Part shown: positions 55,061-64,000 of the stretch, piece after piece
Position numbering within the stretch: the first letter of the stretch is position 1
Layout: each line of letters begins with the position of its first letter
Assembly: GCA_029379385.1 (NCBI GenBank)
Contig: CM055607.1
Coordinates: 10,478,001 to 10,542,000 of the forward strand
DNA from: Quillaja saponaria
Lineage: Eukaryota; Streptophyta; Magnoliopsida; Fabales; Quillajaceae
Direction: 5' to 3'
DNA length: 64,000 nucleotides
The notes under the pieces: generated by a model
Database searches by the model: none
What the model was told of the DNA's origin: nothing
Seen by the model: the letters and a program-made list of their open reading frames with translations, nothing else
Program-made: the position numbers and the translations under genes

Positions 55061-56180
55061 TATTTAATTTTCATAACTATTCATGATATCAACTTGTATT
55101 CTAAATATTTATTATAATTAATGATTCATTTAATTTATTTCTATTTACTCATCAAGTAATTATTTATCTATTTGACAATAAAATTTTGAAAACGAAAAGT
55201 TGTTTGTAAATAATAACATTAAAAATAAATTCAGAAAAGAACGCCACAGGACTGATTGCGTTCATTTAATAATTTACATGTTTCTAGCTTTCTTTGTCTT
55301 TTAATTAATTAAAATAAAATTTCCAGTAGAAGACAACTTTTGATCCATAAAATAAAGAAGGAAAGATTCGATTTTCCTCATAAATTGACAAGTGGTTGTC
55401 AATTGTCCAACGTCAAAACAATCTTCATATTCATTAATGTTTCTGGCTTTCTTGTCTTTTATCAAAAACAATAGCAAATTATTTTAATATATAATCAGTG
55501 GCCACACAAATTATATTGTGATAGGAAACAATGAGTGGAGTAAGTTTGTGACCTGTTGGTTGAAAATTTAGATTGAGCTAAAGCTTATTTTAGACAAATA
55601 GGTGTTAGAATTTTATTTTAATTTATTTAATAAAAAGAATCAAGTTCAATATTTTTACAGTTTAGTTTTGTAAATTTATGAACTAGTTTATTTAATAATT
55701 TTTTATATTTATAAATATATTTATAAGTAAACATTAACATAAATTATAATATAATTTAGTAATATATTATTTAAATAAATTTTAAGTTTCGAGTTTAACT
55801 TTTATGGACTATAGATTTATAATTTGTAAGAGTATTTGACGAACTAAACTTGTGCCTTGTATTAGATTTGTTAACTCTTAACATGATTAGGCTTACGAAT
55901 TTATAAGAAACATAAATTGAACTTAAACTTATTTAAAACTTAACTAGCCTCAAGCTTAGTTCGTTACTACCCTAATTTATTAGTGTATCTTTTTATATTA
56001 ATTTGTATTTGTTTGAGTTGGTTTGTATTATATATATATATATATATAAATTATAAATAGATTTCCGATCATAATAGCCGTGGTTGGTTTGGTCCCACCT
56101 TATCTCAAGTTCTCTCATAAATAGATTCCCGTTCATAATTGACGTATTTGGTTTGTTCCCACCTTATCCGAAGTTCCCTC
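55060..56180. repeat. Flank related to the DNA upstream of KTI-4
   Basis: gaaggaaagattcgattttcctcataaattgacaagtgg (in part gattcgattttcctcataaa) at 55362 matches 63010; 56045-56180 has a short tandem (ataaatagattyccgwtcataat...ttggtttggtcccacctta) in two copies, with a third at 56580. No gene. An AT microsatellite is at 56030-56046. Confidence 0.55.
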
Positions 56181-56183
56181 TGT

Positions 56184-56345
56184 TTTTTTTTTTTTTTTTT
56201 TGAACGACAAAAATATTTCATTAATTAGAGGACAAAATTTACCTTGCAATATTATATAAAACAAAAACACATCTCAATCTCGAAAGAAAACTCCAAGTTT
56301 ATAGCCACGTCTATACACTATCAAAACCTATCGCCACATAATTGA
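56184..56345 (-). mobile_element. LINE-like 3' tail, copy 1
   Basis: A run of about 18 T then gaacgacaaaaatatttcat, cattaattagaggac, ctccaagtttatagccacg and ctatcaaaac. On the minus strand this reads as a non-coding 3' end finishing AATGAAATATTTTTGTCGTT plus poly-A, the usual look of truncated plant LINEs or SINEs. Two more copies are at 58840 and 59130. Confidence 0.55.
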
Positions 56346-57790
56346 GACTACACATATTGACAAGTGGTGTTTGATTGTCCAACCACATAATCTTCATATT
56401 AATTAATGATTCTGGCTTTCTTATCTTTTAGCAAAATAAAAAATAAAAAAATTGTTTAATATATAATTTGATATTGAAAATTCTTGTGATGAAAATGACA
56501 TGTGAGGGTAGCAAAAGTTTCATTATTTTTCCAAAAACATTTCAGTTTATCCCTTACCACAATTTTCCTTTTTTTTTATATAAACAGATTCCCGGTCATA
56601 ATTGACTGTGTTTGGTTTGGTTTCCCTTGCCTCAATTTTCCTTTTTTTTTAGTCAGTATATGCAGCATGTGCTGAAATGATATGACAGTACGTAATTCTT
56701 GTATTTAGATGATAATGTAATTTAAAGAATAATACTTTTTTATTCGGAAAGCATTTTAAAATTCTAATTTTAGTAGATAATAATTAAATACTAATTTAAT
56801 TAGTAGTTAAATTAATAATTAATTTGACTTCATAACTATGTAATATAAGCCCATGCTAGCTTTGTGAAAAATGTAATTTAATATATTATTAAGTTAATAT
56901 TTAATTTGTTGTTCATGAGTTAAATATATTTTGAACTAGAGAATATTTTGCTATGGGACAATTTTATTTTTATTGAAACTTTGTTTTCTATGTAGAAAAA
57001 GAGGGCATTAATTTGATTCAATGAAAGTAGTTTCACTATTTACGTGAGTGTCAGTCCCATGTACACTGGTAGGACTCAGGTATGAAATAATTATTTTCTC
57101 ATATTATATGTTAATTCTCTCTTATTTTTTGATAGGTTAATATAATTCTTATTATTATCTCTCACTTCTTCACTCTATCTTTTTGGCACTTACGAAACAC
57201 TCAAGAATTTTTCTATTTCTCTCAAATTTCTTTCATATTCACAGTTTTGATTGGTATTTTCTTATAAAAAAAAATTAATTTTCTCTATACTTTATAAACA
57301 GTAATATACCATAATTTACTCATACTCTTAATTTTTTTGGTACTTTTTTTAAATCTTTTTTTTCTTAAAAAATTGTTATAATGACTAATTCTTTGAATGA
57401 TTTCTTCATTGTTTATTAGAGGTGAACAATTATTTAAAAAAAGATAGAAAATAGAGTAAATTTGTGTATAAATCAAGTCATCAATTAGTATTGGCAGTAA
57501 ATTTCAATAAATAAATAAATGCTTGATCAATAGAAAAGAAATATGCAAAATCAAAATAAATAAATAAACAAAAAATATATATTACAAAATATTTTTTCAA
57601 AAGTCAAAAATCTACAATTTAATTATAATATAATTATCAAAAAAATAATATACTAATACAGTAACACATAACAAGATAAAAATTATCATAGATAGATATA
57701 TGCACTATTGATGTCAAGGGATCCTATTAAAATTTTATTATTTTAGGACTTTTTCTTTCTCCAATCAAATGCTTTATCAACAAAACTAAC
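56346..57790. other. AT-rich intergenic DNA
   Basis: 56480-56560 (gatgaaaatgacatgtgagg...ttccaaaaacatttcag) is repeated at 63112-63180. The 63-codon minus-strand ORF at 57285-57476 is low-complexity. No gene seen. Confidence 0.45.
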
Positions 57791-57949
57791 TGTAAAATAA
57801 ATAGAGAGAAAGAAATAGTAGTAGCTTGGATTATTCTAAGACTACACCAGGACCTTAAATTTATAATAAAGCAATTACATAAGACTTGCTTATCTAAACA
57901 ATGTGGGACTTAACACCCAACATAACTTAATACTAAATATACTCTAACA
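57791..57949 (-). repeat. TRIM 3' LTR
   Basis: 159 bp, pairs with 58438-58597. Confidence 0.9.
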
Positions 57950-58437
57950 CTCTCCCTCAAGCTAGAGCATATATATGCTCAAGCTTGTACAAGTATAATC
58001 TCAAGTATCAAAACTCTCAACACTCCCCTATAACAAAAAATTACATTAAGTTCACTTGACTCATTCTATGCCTAAGAGAACGAAAACGAGAATGGTACAA
58101 ACAACATGTGCCTAAAAGAAAATGACACAAACAACATGTGTCTCAAATAGAATTGTTGGTTTACAACCAATATAAAATGCCAAATTGACAACAACTTCTA
58201 CCGAGAACTTCTCTGGTCGGAATCCAAGATAAAGCAACTCCGGAATCAGTGATAACGAGCAGGAAACGTTGAAAACTCTTCAATCTCTTCAATCTTGAAT
58301 GGGGGTTATGTCAAAAGACTAAACAACCAACAAACATAAAGACGAACTTCTACAAAAACTTTGGGCTGTCACCACAAAGGAAGAGGCGGCAGCCCCAAGA
58401 TTAAACTTGGGTTTAGATCAAACCCGTTCTGATACTA

Positions 58438-58597
58438 TGTAAAATAAATAGAGAGAAAGAAATAATAAGTAGCTTGGATTATTCCAAAACTACACCAAGA
58501 CCTTAAATTTATAATAGAACAATTACATAAGACTTGTTTATCTAAACAATGTGAGACTTAACACTCAACATAACTTAATACTAAATATACTCTAACA
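58438..58597 (-). repeat. TRIM 5' LTR
   Basis: 160 bp, followed on the minus strand by the primer binding site. Confidence 0.9.
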
Positions 58598-58696
58598 CTA
58601 ACCACTAATAGATATTCTTCAATGTTTTAGTTTACAATGTGAGACTTAACACTCAACATAACTTAATACTAAATATACTCTAACACTAACCACTAA
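58546..58696 (+). repeat. Tandem duplication across the TRIM end
   Basis: A 63-bp identical segment (acaatgtgagacttaacact...ctaaccactaa) occurs at 58546-58608 and 58634-58696, an 88-bp period. It carries the LTR terminus, the target duplication and host flank together, so it arose after the TRIM inserted. Confidence 0.95.
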
Positions 58697-58835
58697 CTTA
58701 GTTTAAATTTTTTTTTTTTTTTTTTTTTCTCTTCTTTCTGTTCTCTTTATGCCAATTGCTCAACTAAAATAATGACATATCTCTTTGTCCTTAAAGATTT
58801 AAAAAAAAGTTGCTTCTAGAGAGAATGTTTTAATT

Positions 58836-58955
58836 TTTTTTTAACGACAAAATTATTTCATTAATTAGAGGACAAGATGTAGACAGCAATATTATATGAA
58901 ACTCCAAGTTTATAGCCACGTCTATATGCTATCAAAACAACAATAATTGTTTCTT
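58836..58955 (-). mobile_element. LINE-like 3' tail, copy 2
   Basis: aacgacaaaattatttcatt, attagaggacaaga and ctccaagtttatagccacg match 56200-56330 with a 40-bp internal deletion. Confidence 0.55.
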
Positions 58956-59124
58956 GTGTTTGTCGTTTTCTTTGAAGCCTTTGCATTTTTCCAACCAATT
59001 GTTTTTTTTTTTTTTTCTTTATGCCAATTAAGGCATAAACTATGCTTCTTAGATGCTCAACTAAAATAATGACATATCTCTTTGTCCATAAATTTTCAAA
59101 AAAGTTGCTTCTAGATAGAATGTT

Positions 59125-59240
59125 ATTGTTTTTGAACGGCCAAAAAATTTCGTTAATACCAATCTAATCTCAAAAGAAAGCACCAAGTTTATGGCCATGC
59201 CTATATACTATCAAAGAGCAATAATTGCTTCTCTTGTTTA
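59125..59240 (-). mobile_element. LINE-like 3' tail, copy 3
   Basis: tttttgaacggccaaaaaatttcgttaat, caccaagtttatggccatgcc and ctatcaaagagcaataattg. More diverged than copies 1 and 2; a ctcaactaaaataatgacatatctctttgtcc segment (in part caactaaaataatgacatat) precedes both copies 2 and 3, so they were duplicated together with flank. Confidence 0.5.
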
Positions 59241-59244
59241 TTGT

Positions 59245-60262
59245 TTTGCTTTAATGGAATAACATGTGCCCAAAAATTAATAATATTATATTATTTATAT
59301 TTATTTATATTTATACTATATAGAAAAATGGTTTAATTATAATTTCTTATATTTTCTTAAACACTTTTATGAGTTTACACAATGACATATGTAATCTTTA
59401 GTTATATTTTCATAGTATCATAGCATTGTGCTTAAAATAGACTATTAATTTTTTTATTTTTCCGAATTCTTCTTCCTTTAATACTAATTAAATTAAAACT
59501 CTTTTTTACTATTAATTTATTAGGAAATTTATATTTATTTACAAATTTGTATTATAAAATTTATTTTTAATTATATTTACTTATTCATTTAATTACATTA
59601 ACAAAGTGTAACATTAAGTTATTATTTCTTAGTATTAGAATATTGTGCTTAAAATAGATTAATAATTTATATTTTTTTCTAAATCTTATAATAATTAATT
59701 TCTTAATTCTTTTTTCTATCTTAAGAATTAAAAAATATTATCAATTTAAATTTTTATTATATTTATTTATTTTTGTAATTACATTAACATATAGTAACAT
59801 TTAGTTATTATTTCATAGTATAAAAATAGAGTAACCTTTAGTTATTATTTCATAGTATAAAAATATCGCGTTTCAAGTAAATTATTAATTTTTTTTCTAA
59901 CTCTTTCCATTTTAATACTAATATGATTGCAATTATTTTGACTGTTGATTTCTTGTCCTAATTATTCTAAATTTCATGTACTAAATTTTTTTTAAAATAA
60001 AATAAAATATTAATTAAAAGAATTATTTAGGATATTTTTTAATATTACTATATTATTTCCATCTTAAAATTAAAAGAAAAAAATTTAGAAATTTAAATTA
60101 AGAATTTGATATTTAATTATATTTTTTTATTTGTTTAATTACATTAACATAGAGTGAATTTTTTTTTATTAATTATAATTATATTTATAAGTCAATTCTA
60201 GTATAAAATGTATGTGTATTATAAACTCAATTTACATGTAATGCGTGTGCCATATATGCTAG
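59245..60262 (+). mobile_element. Possible non-autonomous Helitron 3' region
   Basis: Very AT-rich, with degenerate internal repeats (acattaacat...taacatttagttattatttcatagtat). It ends acatgtaatgcgtgtgccatatatgCTAG|T: a small stem (acatg/cgtgt) about ten bases before CTAG and a following T, the Helitron 3' pattern. No 5' end can be assigned with confidence. No ORF. Confidence 0.35.
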
Positions 60263-60736
60263 TTAATATAATAAAGAAAAAGTAAGTTTTTTTTTGTCCG
60301 TGAATTAGAGCCAAACATATTCCTAGCATCCTTGGACTCTTCACCGCACAGTTAGATTTTATAATGCTTGATTCTCGGTTTGATTTTTTTTTCAAAAAAA
60401 TTAATTAAATTCATGCATTTTGATTCTGGTTGAGCCTGAACCACGAATTTCGATAACTACTCTAAAATCAATTAAAAATTTATAAGACTTGATCTTTTAG
60501 ATTTTTATTTCATTATGTTAACTTGTATTTTTATTTATTAATGATTTCTTATGTATTAGATCTTTTATTTATTAAGGTTAATTCTTGATAGAAAAAAAAG
60601 AACTAAAAATTATTTCACAGAAAAAAAAAATCACCGATTGCCTCTTACTTTAATAATTTATTGTCTTATTTGAGAATAATATATATATATACATTAACAC
60701 TTTAAATTAATAACATAATTGGCTATAAGTAAGTAC

Positions 60737-60910
60737 TACTGTCTTTGTACATTAATCTGTAATCGATTCCTGGCCCTACATATGTGCGTTCCCCCTTCCC
60801 CTTTGTCGTTTACGATGGATGTTTGAAAATATCCACGAGAGGACTTTCGATTTTGGGACATCCACGTATTTTATTGCTTAAATGGAGCACGTGTTGAAAT
60901 CACATGACAG
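60737..60910. repeat. Dispersed repeat B, second copy
   Basis: Matches 49317-49530 (cattaatctgtaat, gtttacgatggatgtttga, cacgagaggacttt). Confidence 0.7.
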
Positions 60911-60924
60911 GACGTAATTCGATT

Positions 60925-61250
60925 ATTACTCTAAAACCAAGTAAAAATTTATATGACCTCATCTCCTAGATTTTTTTGTTTCATTATATAACTTGTATTT
61001 TATTTATTTATTTTTGCTAAGGATCGCTTCTGTATTGGATACTTTTCTGTTTTTATTTATATTTAAAGCTGATGAATTATAAATTCAACTGATAAATCAT
61101 AGACAGTTCTGATTCAATCACATAAATTTAGTATAACAAAATAAATCCCAATCTCCCATGCTAAAATAGCAATTATGAAACTATTTATGAAGACAAATAA
61201 GTTTTTTAAATTTTACATACCACTTTTGATGCGAGCATTGATAAATTTTT
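60925..61250. repeat. Dispersed repeat C, first copy
   Basis: ctaaaaccaagtaaaaattt through cataccacttttgatgcgagcattgataa; nearly colinear with 63253-63600 on the other side of KTI-4. Both copies are in the same orientation, so they flank KTI-4 as direct repeats. Confidence 0.85.
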
Positions 61251-61820
61251 TTTTTTTTTTTTTCATAGTAGTTACATTGATCACTAATTTAAATTTTACA
61301 TACCACTTTTAATTACTAGTTGCATGGTTTTAAAGTGGTAATAAGAGTGGATTGGTAATTGAGGTTGTCTCAAAACATGTGTTTTGATTTTGTTGCTGCA
61401 TTGTACTTTATCCTTCTACAATTAAAAAATTCATTCTTACTGTTAAAAAAAAAAAAAAAAATTCTTTCTCATCTCTGTTAAATAATATTATTTAAGCAAA
61501 TTGTATATTAATTCTCTAAAAATCTCCTACGTTAATTATGTAAAATATAAGTTAATATTTTTTTAATCAAAACTTCTATATTATATCTCTCATTTTTGCT
61601 TCGTCTTTCCGTACTTACAAAACACTTTAGGGTTTTTCCTATTATCACCTCAGTAAGGATTGTTGCTTTATATGGCTTTTCAATAAATAAATAACTTTAC
61701 TGTTAAAAAAAATGAATTAAGTGTAACAGGTATAATCCTCTTATTTCTTCTAAATATCAAGAAGGGAAGGTACCTTTTATTTCTTCACAAAACAAAGGTA
61801 TATGACTAGAGCATAACATA
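61250..61820. other. AT-rich DNA downstream of KTI-4
   Basis: Contains T and A homopolymers near 61245 and 61450. No gene seen. Confidence 0.4.
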
Positions 61821-61823
61821 CAA

Positions 61824-61829
61824 TTTATT
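61824..61829 (-). terminator. Polyadenylation signal of KTI-4
   Basis: AATAAA on the minus strand, 70 bases after the stop. Confidence 0.5.
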
Positions 61830-61898
61830 GCTCTGCACATAGGCAGATGTCCTTCTTCATAATTGCTTAACTCACCTTTCGCTTCTTACATAATTTTC

Positions 61899-62540
61899 TT
61901 ACACCATAGTTTTTATGTAGTTTTGAGTTTGGGATACCTCGGCCTTTTTGAACACAAACCTGAATGGTTCGACATTATCACCAATAGCCAAGTATCTAGT
62001 CCCATCATCATCAATATAAATTCCCAGGCCCTTACACAAAGTTGGGATTAGAGACAGAGCTGGACAAAATACTATCTTGTAATAATATGATTCGTAATGC
62101 TCAATCCTAAAAATACTATTTGGGAAATTAGAATTTCCATTAGTACTCACGAACCACAACCTGGTCCATTCAGGGACAATCTTCCACACTAGTGAAAGCT
62201 TGCATGTCGCAGCTGCACCAGTGGTTCTGACGCTCAAATCAGCTGATGAAGTAACGAAAGGTAGTCTGGAAATTCTAGGTGAAAATGCTACGGTCAAGCC
62301 ATTTGAGAGGTCGGAAGGTTCTTGGGTAACATATAATGGGCAGATGCTATTGTTATGGCTTTCGAGGGTGAGGCCGCCACCCAAAGGTCCCCAAACAAAT
62401 GGCAAGATATAGTAATTTTTGGACCATTCAACTGGGTTGCCATCAGTGTCAAGCACTTGAGCTTCAACTACAGATGGATTTGTGGTGGTTAGGGCAAAGA
62501 GAACGAAGGTGGTGAGAGCTGCAAGCAATGAATTCTTCAT
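61899..62540 (-). CDS. Kunitz-type protease inhibitor KTI-4
   Basis: Intact, intronless, 213 residues. Signal peptide MKNSLLAALTTFVLFALTTT, Kunitz signature LDTDGNPVEWSKNYYIL, four Cys (ICPLY, ATCK, FCPA, LCKG). The reactive loop VAFSPRISRLPF keeps the Pro-Arg-Ile triplet seen in KTI-1, so a trypsin-like target is plausible (inference). Overall nearer to KTI-1/KTI-2 than to KTI-3 although it sits on the opposite strand. The C-terminus is QTQNYIKTMV; the fragment at 34345-34650 is a relic of this type. It is flanked by direct copies of repeat C (60925-61250 and 63253-63600), which could favour further duplication or loss. Confidence 0.96.
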   Translation of the reverse strand: MKNSLLAALTTFVLFALTTTNPSVVEAQVLDTDGNPVEWSKNYYILPFVWGPLGGGLTLESHNNSICPLYVTQEPSDLSNGLTVAFSPRISRLPFVTSSADLSVRTTGAAATCKLSLVWKIVPEWTRLWFVSTNGNSNFPNSIFRIEHYESYYYKIVFCPALSLIPTLCKGLGIYIDDDGTRYLAIGDNVEPFRFVFKKAEVSQTQNYIKTMV

Positions 62541-62607
62541 TTTCTTTTTCCTTTTTTTTGGGAAGGCTTAGTACTTCTTGGTGCATGAGTTAGCTCTAAG
62601 GAGCTTG

Positions 62608-62615
62608 TATTTATA
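62608..62615 (-). promoter_or_regulatory. TATA box of KTI-4
   Basis: TATAAATA on the minus strand, 68-75 bases upstream of the ATG. The surrounding 300 bp recurs without a gene at 54733-55060. Confidence 0.8.
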
Positions 62616-62619
62616 GTGC

Positions 62620-63250
62620 ATCAATGTGGATGTAAAGTTTGAATTATATGATGCATTACATAGAATTATATTTCAAGAATACGCATGTTAATAAAAATGA
62701 CAGGCTTGTCAGCCGAATTTAAAAGAAAATTTTATATATTATATCAAATATATAATGTGCTCATCACAGTGGTATATCAAGTTAAAATTTATATATTAAG
62801 TGATTCAAAATATTTTATGTACCAATTTTTTTTCTCATAATAATGCTATTTATGTATCTAATAAAAAAATATTTATTCCTCTACATATAGTGCATATAAT
62901 ATAATTATTTAAACTCGTCTTTTATTAATGCACAGTTGTCTTACCATTTATCTTATTTAATTTCCAACACATTTATAATACCAACTTTTTGATGCAGAAA
63001 ATAGAGAAGAAAGATTCGATTTTCCACATATATTGACAAGTGGTTGTGCCAATGTTAAAACACGTCAATTATGACGTGTTTGGTTTGGTCCCCCTTATCT
63101 CAATTTTCCTCTTGTGATGAAAATGACATGTGAGGTAGCAAAGGTTTCATTATTTTTCCAAAAACATTTCAGTATATCCTTTGGAATCTTTATGAGGCTG
63201 AGCTAATAATTATACCCTCGCATGAATATGAACATAGAAAAGTCACCATT
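62620..63250. other. KTI-4 upstream DNA
   Basis: The segment to about 63010 is the promoter copy shared with 54733-55060; 63060-63180 shares pieces with 56480-56660. No gene. Confidence 0.5.
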
Positions 63251-63252
63251 TA

Positions 63253-63600
63253 CTATGTTAATTATTCTAAAACCAAGTAGAAATTTATAAGACCTCATCT
63301 CCTAGATTTTTTTTATTTCACTATATGTTAACTTGTATTTTATTTATTTAGTTTTGCTAAGGATTGCTTACAGTATTGGATACTTTTCTGTTTTTATGTA
63401 TATTTAAAGAAGATTTTAATGTTAATGAATTGTTAATTTAACTAATAAATCATAGACAGTTATTGATTCAATCATTCAAATTTAGTATAACAAAATAAAT
63501 CCCTGATCCCCATGCTAAAATAGCAATTATGAAACTATTTATAAAGACAAATAACTTTTTTAAATTTTACATACCACTTTTTGATGCGAGCATTGATAAT
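63253..63600. repeat. Dispersed repeat C, second copy
   Basis: See 60925-61250; this copy has a few extra bases (for example gaagattttaatgttaatg). Confidence 0.85.
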
Positions 63601-63749
63601 AGAGTTAGATTATCTAACTTTGTCCACTATTTCTAATTTACTTGATGTCATTTAAATTAAAATTTATTAATAGTAAAATTAGATTTAGTAAATTAGATGT
63701 ATTTGTCTGTGAATGAAAATCACTTGTAACCGGTTTCATTATCTTTAGA

Positions 63750-64000
63750 TGTTAGCATAAATCACTGGATCTCAGTTAACCCATTATTTATACTCTTAAT
63801 CATCTCCATTATGTCAATAAATTAGGCCTGTAATTGTCTATTATGTATTTGGTTGATATGTAGTCTAGGTTCATTATGTTAGGTAAACATCTCTAGCCTA
63901 TAAATAGAGGCTCTGTTGTACATTAGAAATCATCTCTATATATAATTGTCCTTTGAACAAAATCTCCTACATTTCTTCTATGAAATAAATATAAAATCAA
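63750..64000 (+). repeat. Copia LTR (family A), plus orientation, cut by window end
   Basis: Starts TGTTAGCATAAATCACTGG and contains TTTGGTTGATATGTAGTCTA and CCTATAAATAGAGGCTC, matching the minus-strand copies at 1256-1460 and 19277-19498. Whether it is a solo LTR or the 5' LTR of an element beyond the window cannot be told. Confidence 0.75.

Larger units (their letters stand above)
57791..58597 (-). mobile_element. TRIM (terminal-repeat retrotransposon in miniature)
   Basis: 807 bp. LTRs of 159 and 160 bp (57791-57949 and 58438-58597) begin TGTTAGAGTATATTTAG and end CTATTTATTTTACA on the minus strand. The primer binding site TAGTATCAGAACGG (58437-58424; tRNA-iMet type, TGGTATCAGAGC with changes) follows the 5' LTR. 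The polypurine tract CTTGAGGGAGAG precedes the 3' LTR. Perfect 5-bp target duplications CTAAC lie at 57786-57790 and 58598-58602. The 488-bp interior has no coding capacity. About ten differences between the LTRs by eye mean a moderately old insertion. It would need proteins from an autonomous copia element. Confidence 0.9.

Noticed and set aside
1..64000. CRISPR array, bacterial defence island or plasmid features
   Set aside because: No regularly spaced repeats with unique spacers; all coding content is plant nuclear or retroelement.

Overview
The window is AT-rich nuclear DNA of a eudicot, probably a woody one; I cannot name the species. The evidence is a cluster of intronless Kunitz-type protease inhibitor genes (miraculin/KTI family), a TIR-NBS-LRR immune receptor gene with GT-AG introns, copia and gypsy LTR retrotransposons, LINEs, a TRIM and foldback elements. 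There are no bacterial operons, CRISPR arrays or rRNA genes.

Layout. 1-1475: minus-strand copia remnant with one LTR. 3.65-5.05 kb: foldback repeat with a tRNA-like SINE head. 5295-5942: intact KTI-1 (+). 5.0-7.6 kb is paralogous to 15.1-18.1 kb, which carries intact KTI-2 (+) at 15394-16044. Between and beyond them lie decayed copies of KTI upstream DNA, a 5'-truncated LINE with a 16-bp target duplication (9284-9662), and a minus-strand KTI pseudogene (13.75-14.25 kb). 19.28-22.36 kb: copia 3' end joined to a large gypsy-type LTR. 22703-31667: a degenerate 9-kb gypsy element bounded by ACTAG target duplications, inserted inside a LINE ORF1 whose halves flank it (22.5-22.7 and 31.67-32.9 kb). 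33.4-34.65 kb: three KTI fragments. 38.7-38.9 kb: a relic of the terminal exon of a gene like the receptor gene to the right.

41750-48111: the most notable locus. Eleven exons in consistent splice phase encode TIR, NB-ARC, LRR with five 18-residue Ser/Glu-rich repeats, and a C-JID-like domain, and then run in phase into a GEM-like GRAM domain. One extra base near 45370 shifts the frame before the C-JID exon, and the MHD motif reads MHN.

48.5-64 kb: KTI-3 (-, 52393-53034), KTI-4 (-, 61899-62540), a duplicated KTI promoter that has lost its coding region (54.73-55.06 kb), an 807-bp TRIM with perfect 5-bp target duplications (57791-58597), three LINE-like 3' tails, possible Helitron ends, and a plus-strand copia LTR cut by the window end.

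The four intact KTI genes encode predicted secreted or vacuolar serine-protease inhibitors and the receptor is cytosolic or nuclear, so both classes belong to plant defence. Nothing in the sequence shows that they work as one unit. The main process visible is repeated duplication of the KTI cluster with decay and nested transposon insertion.
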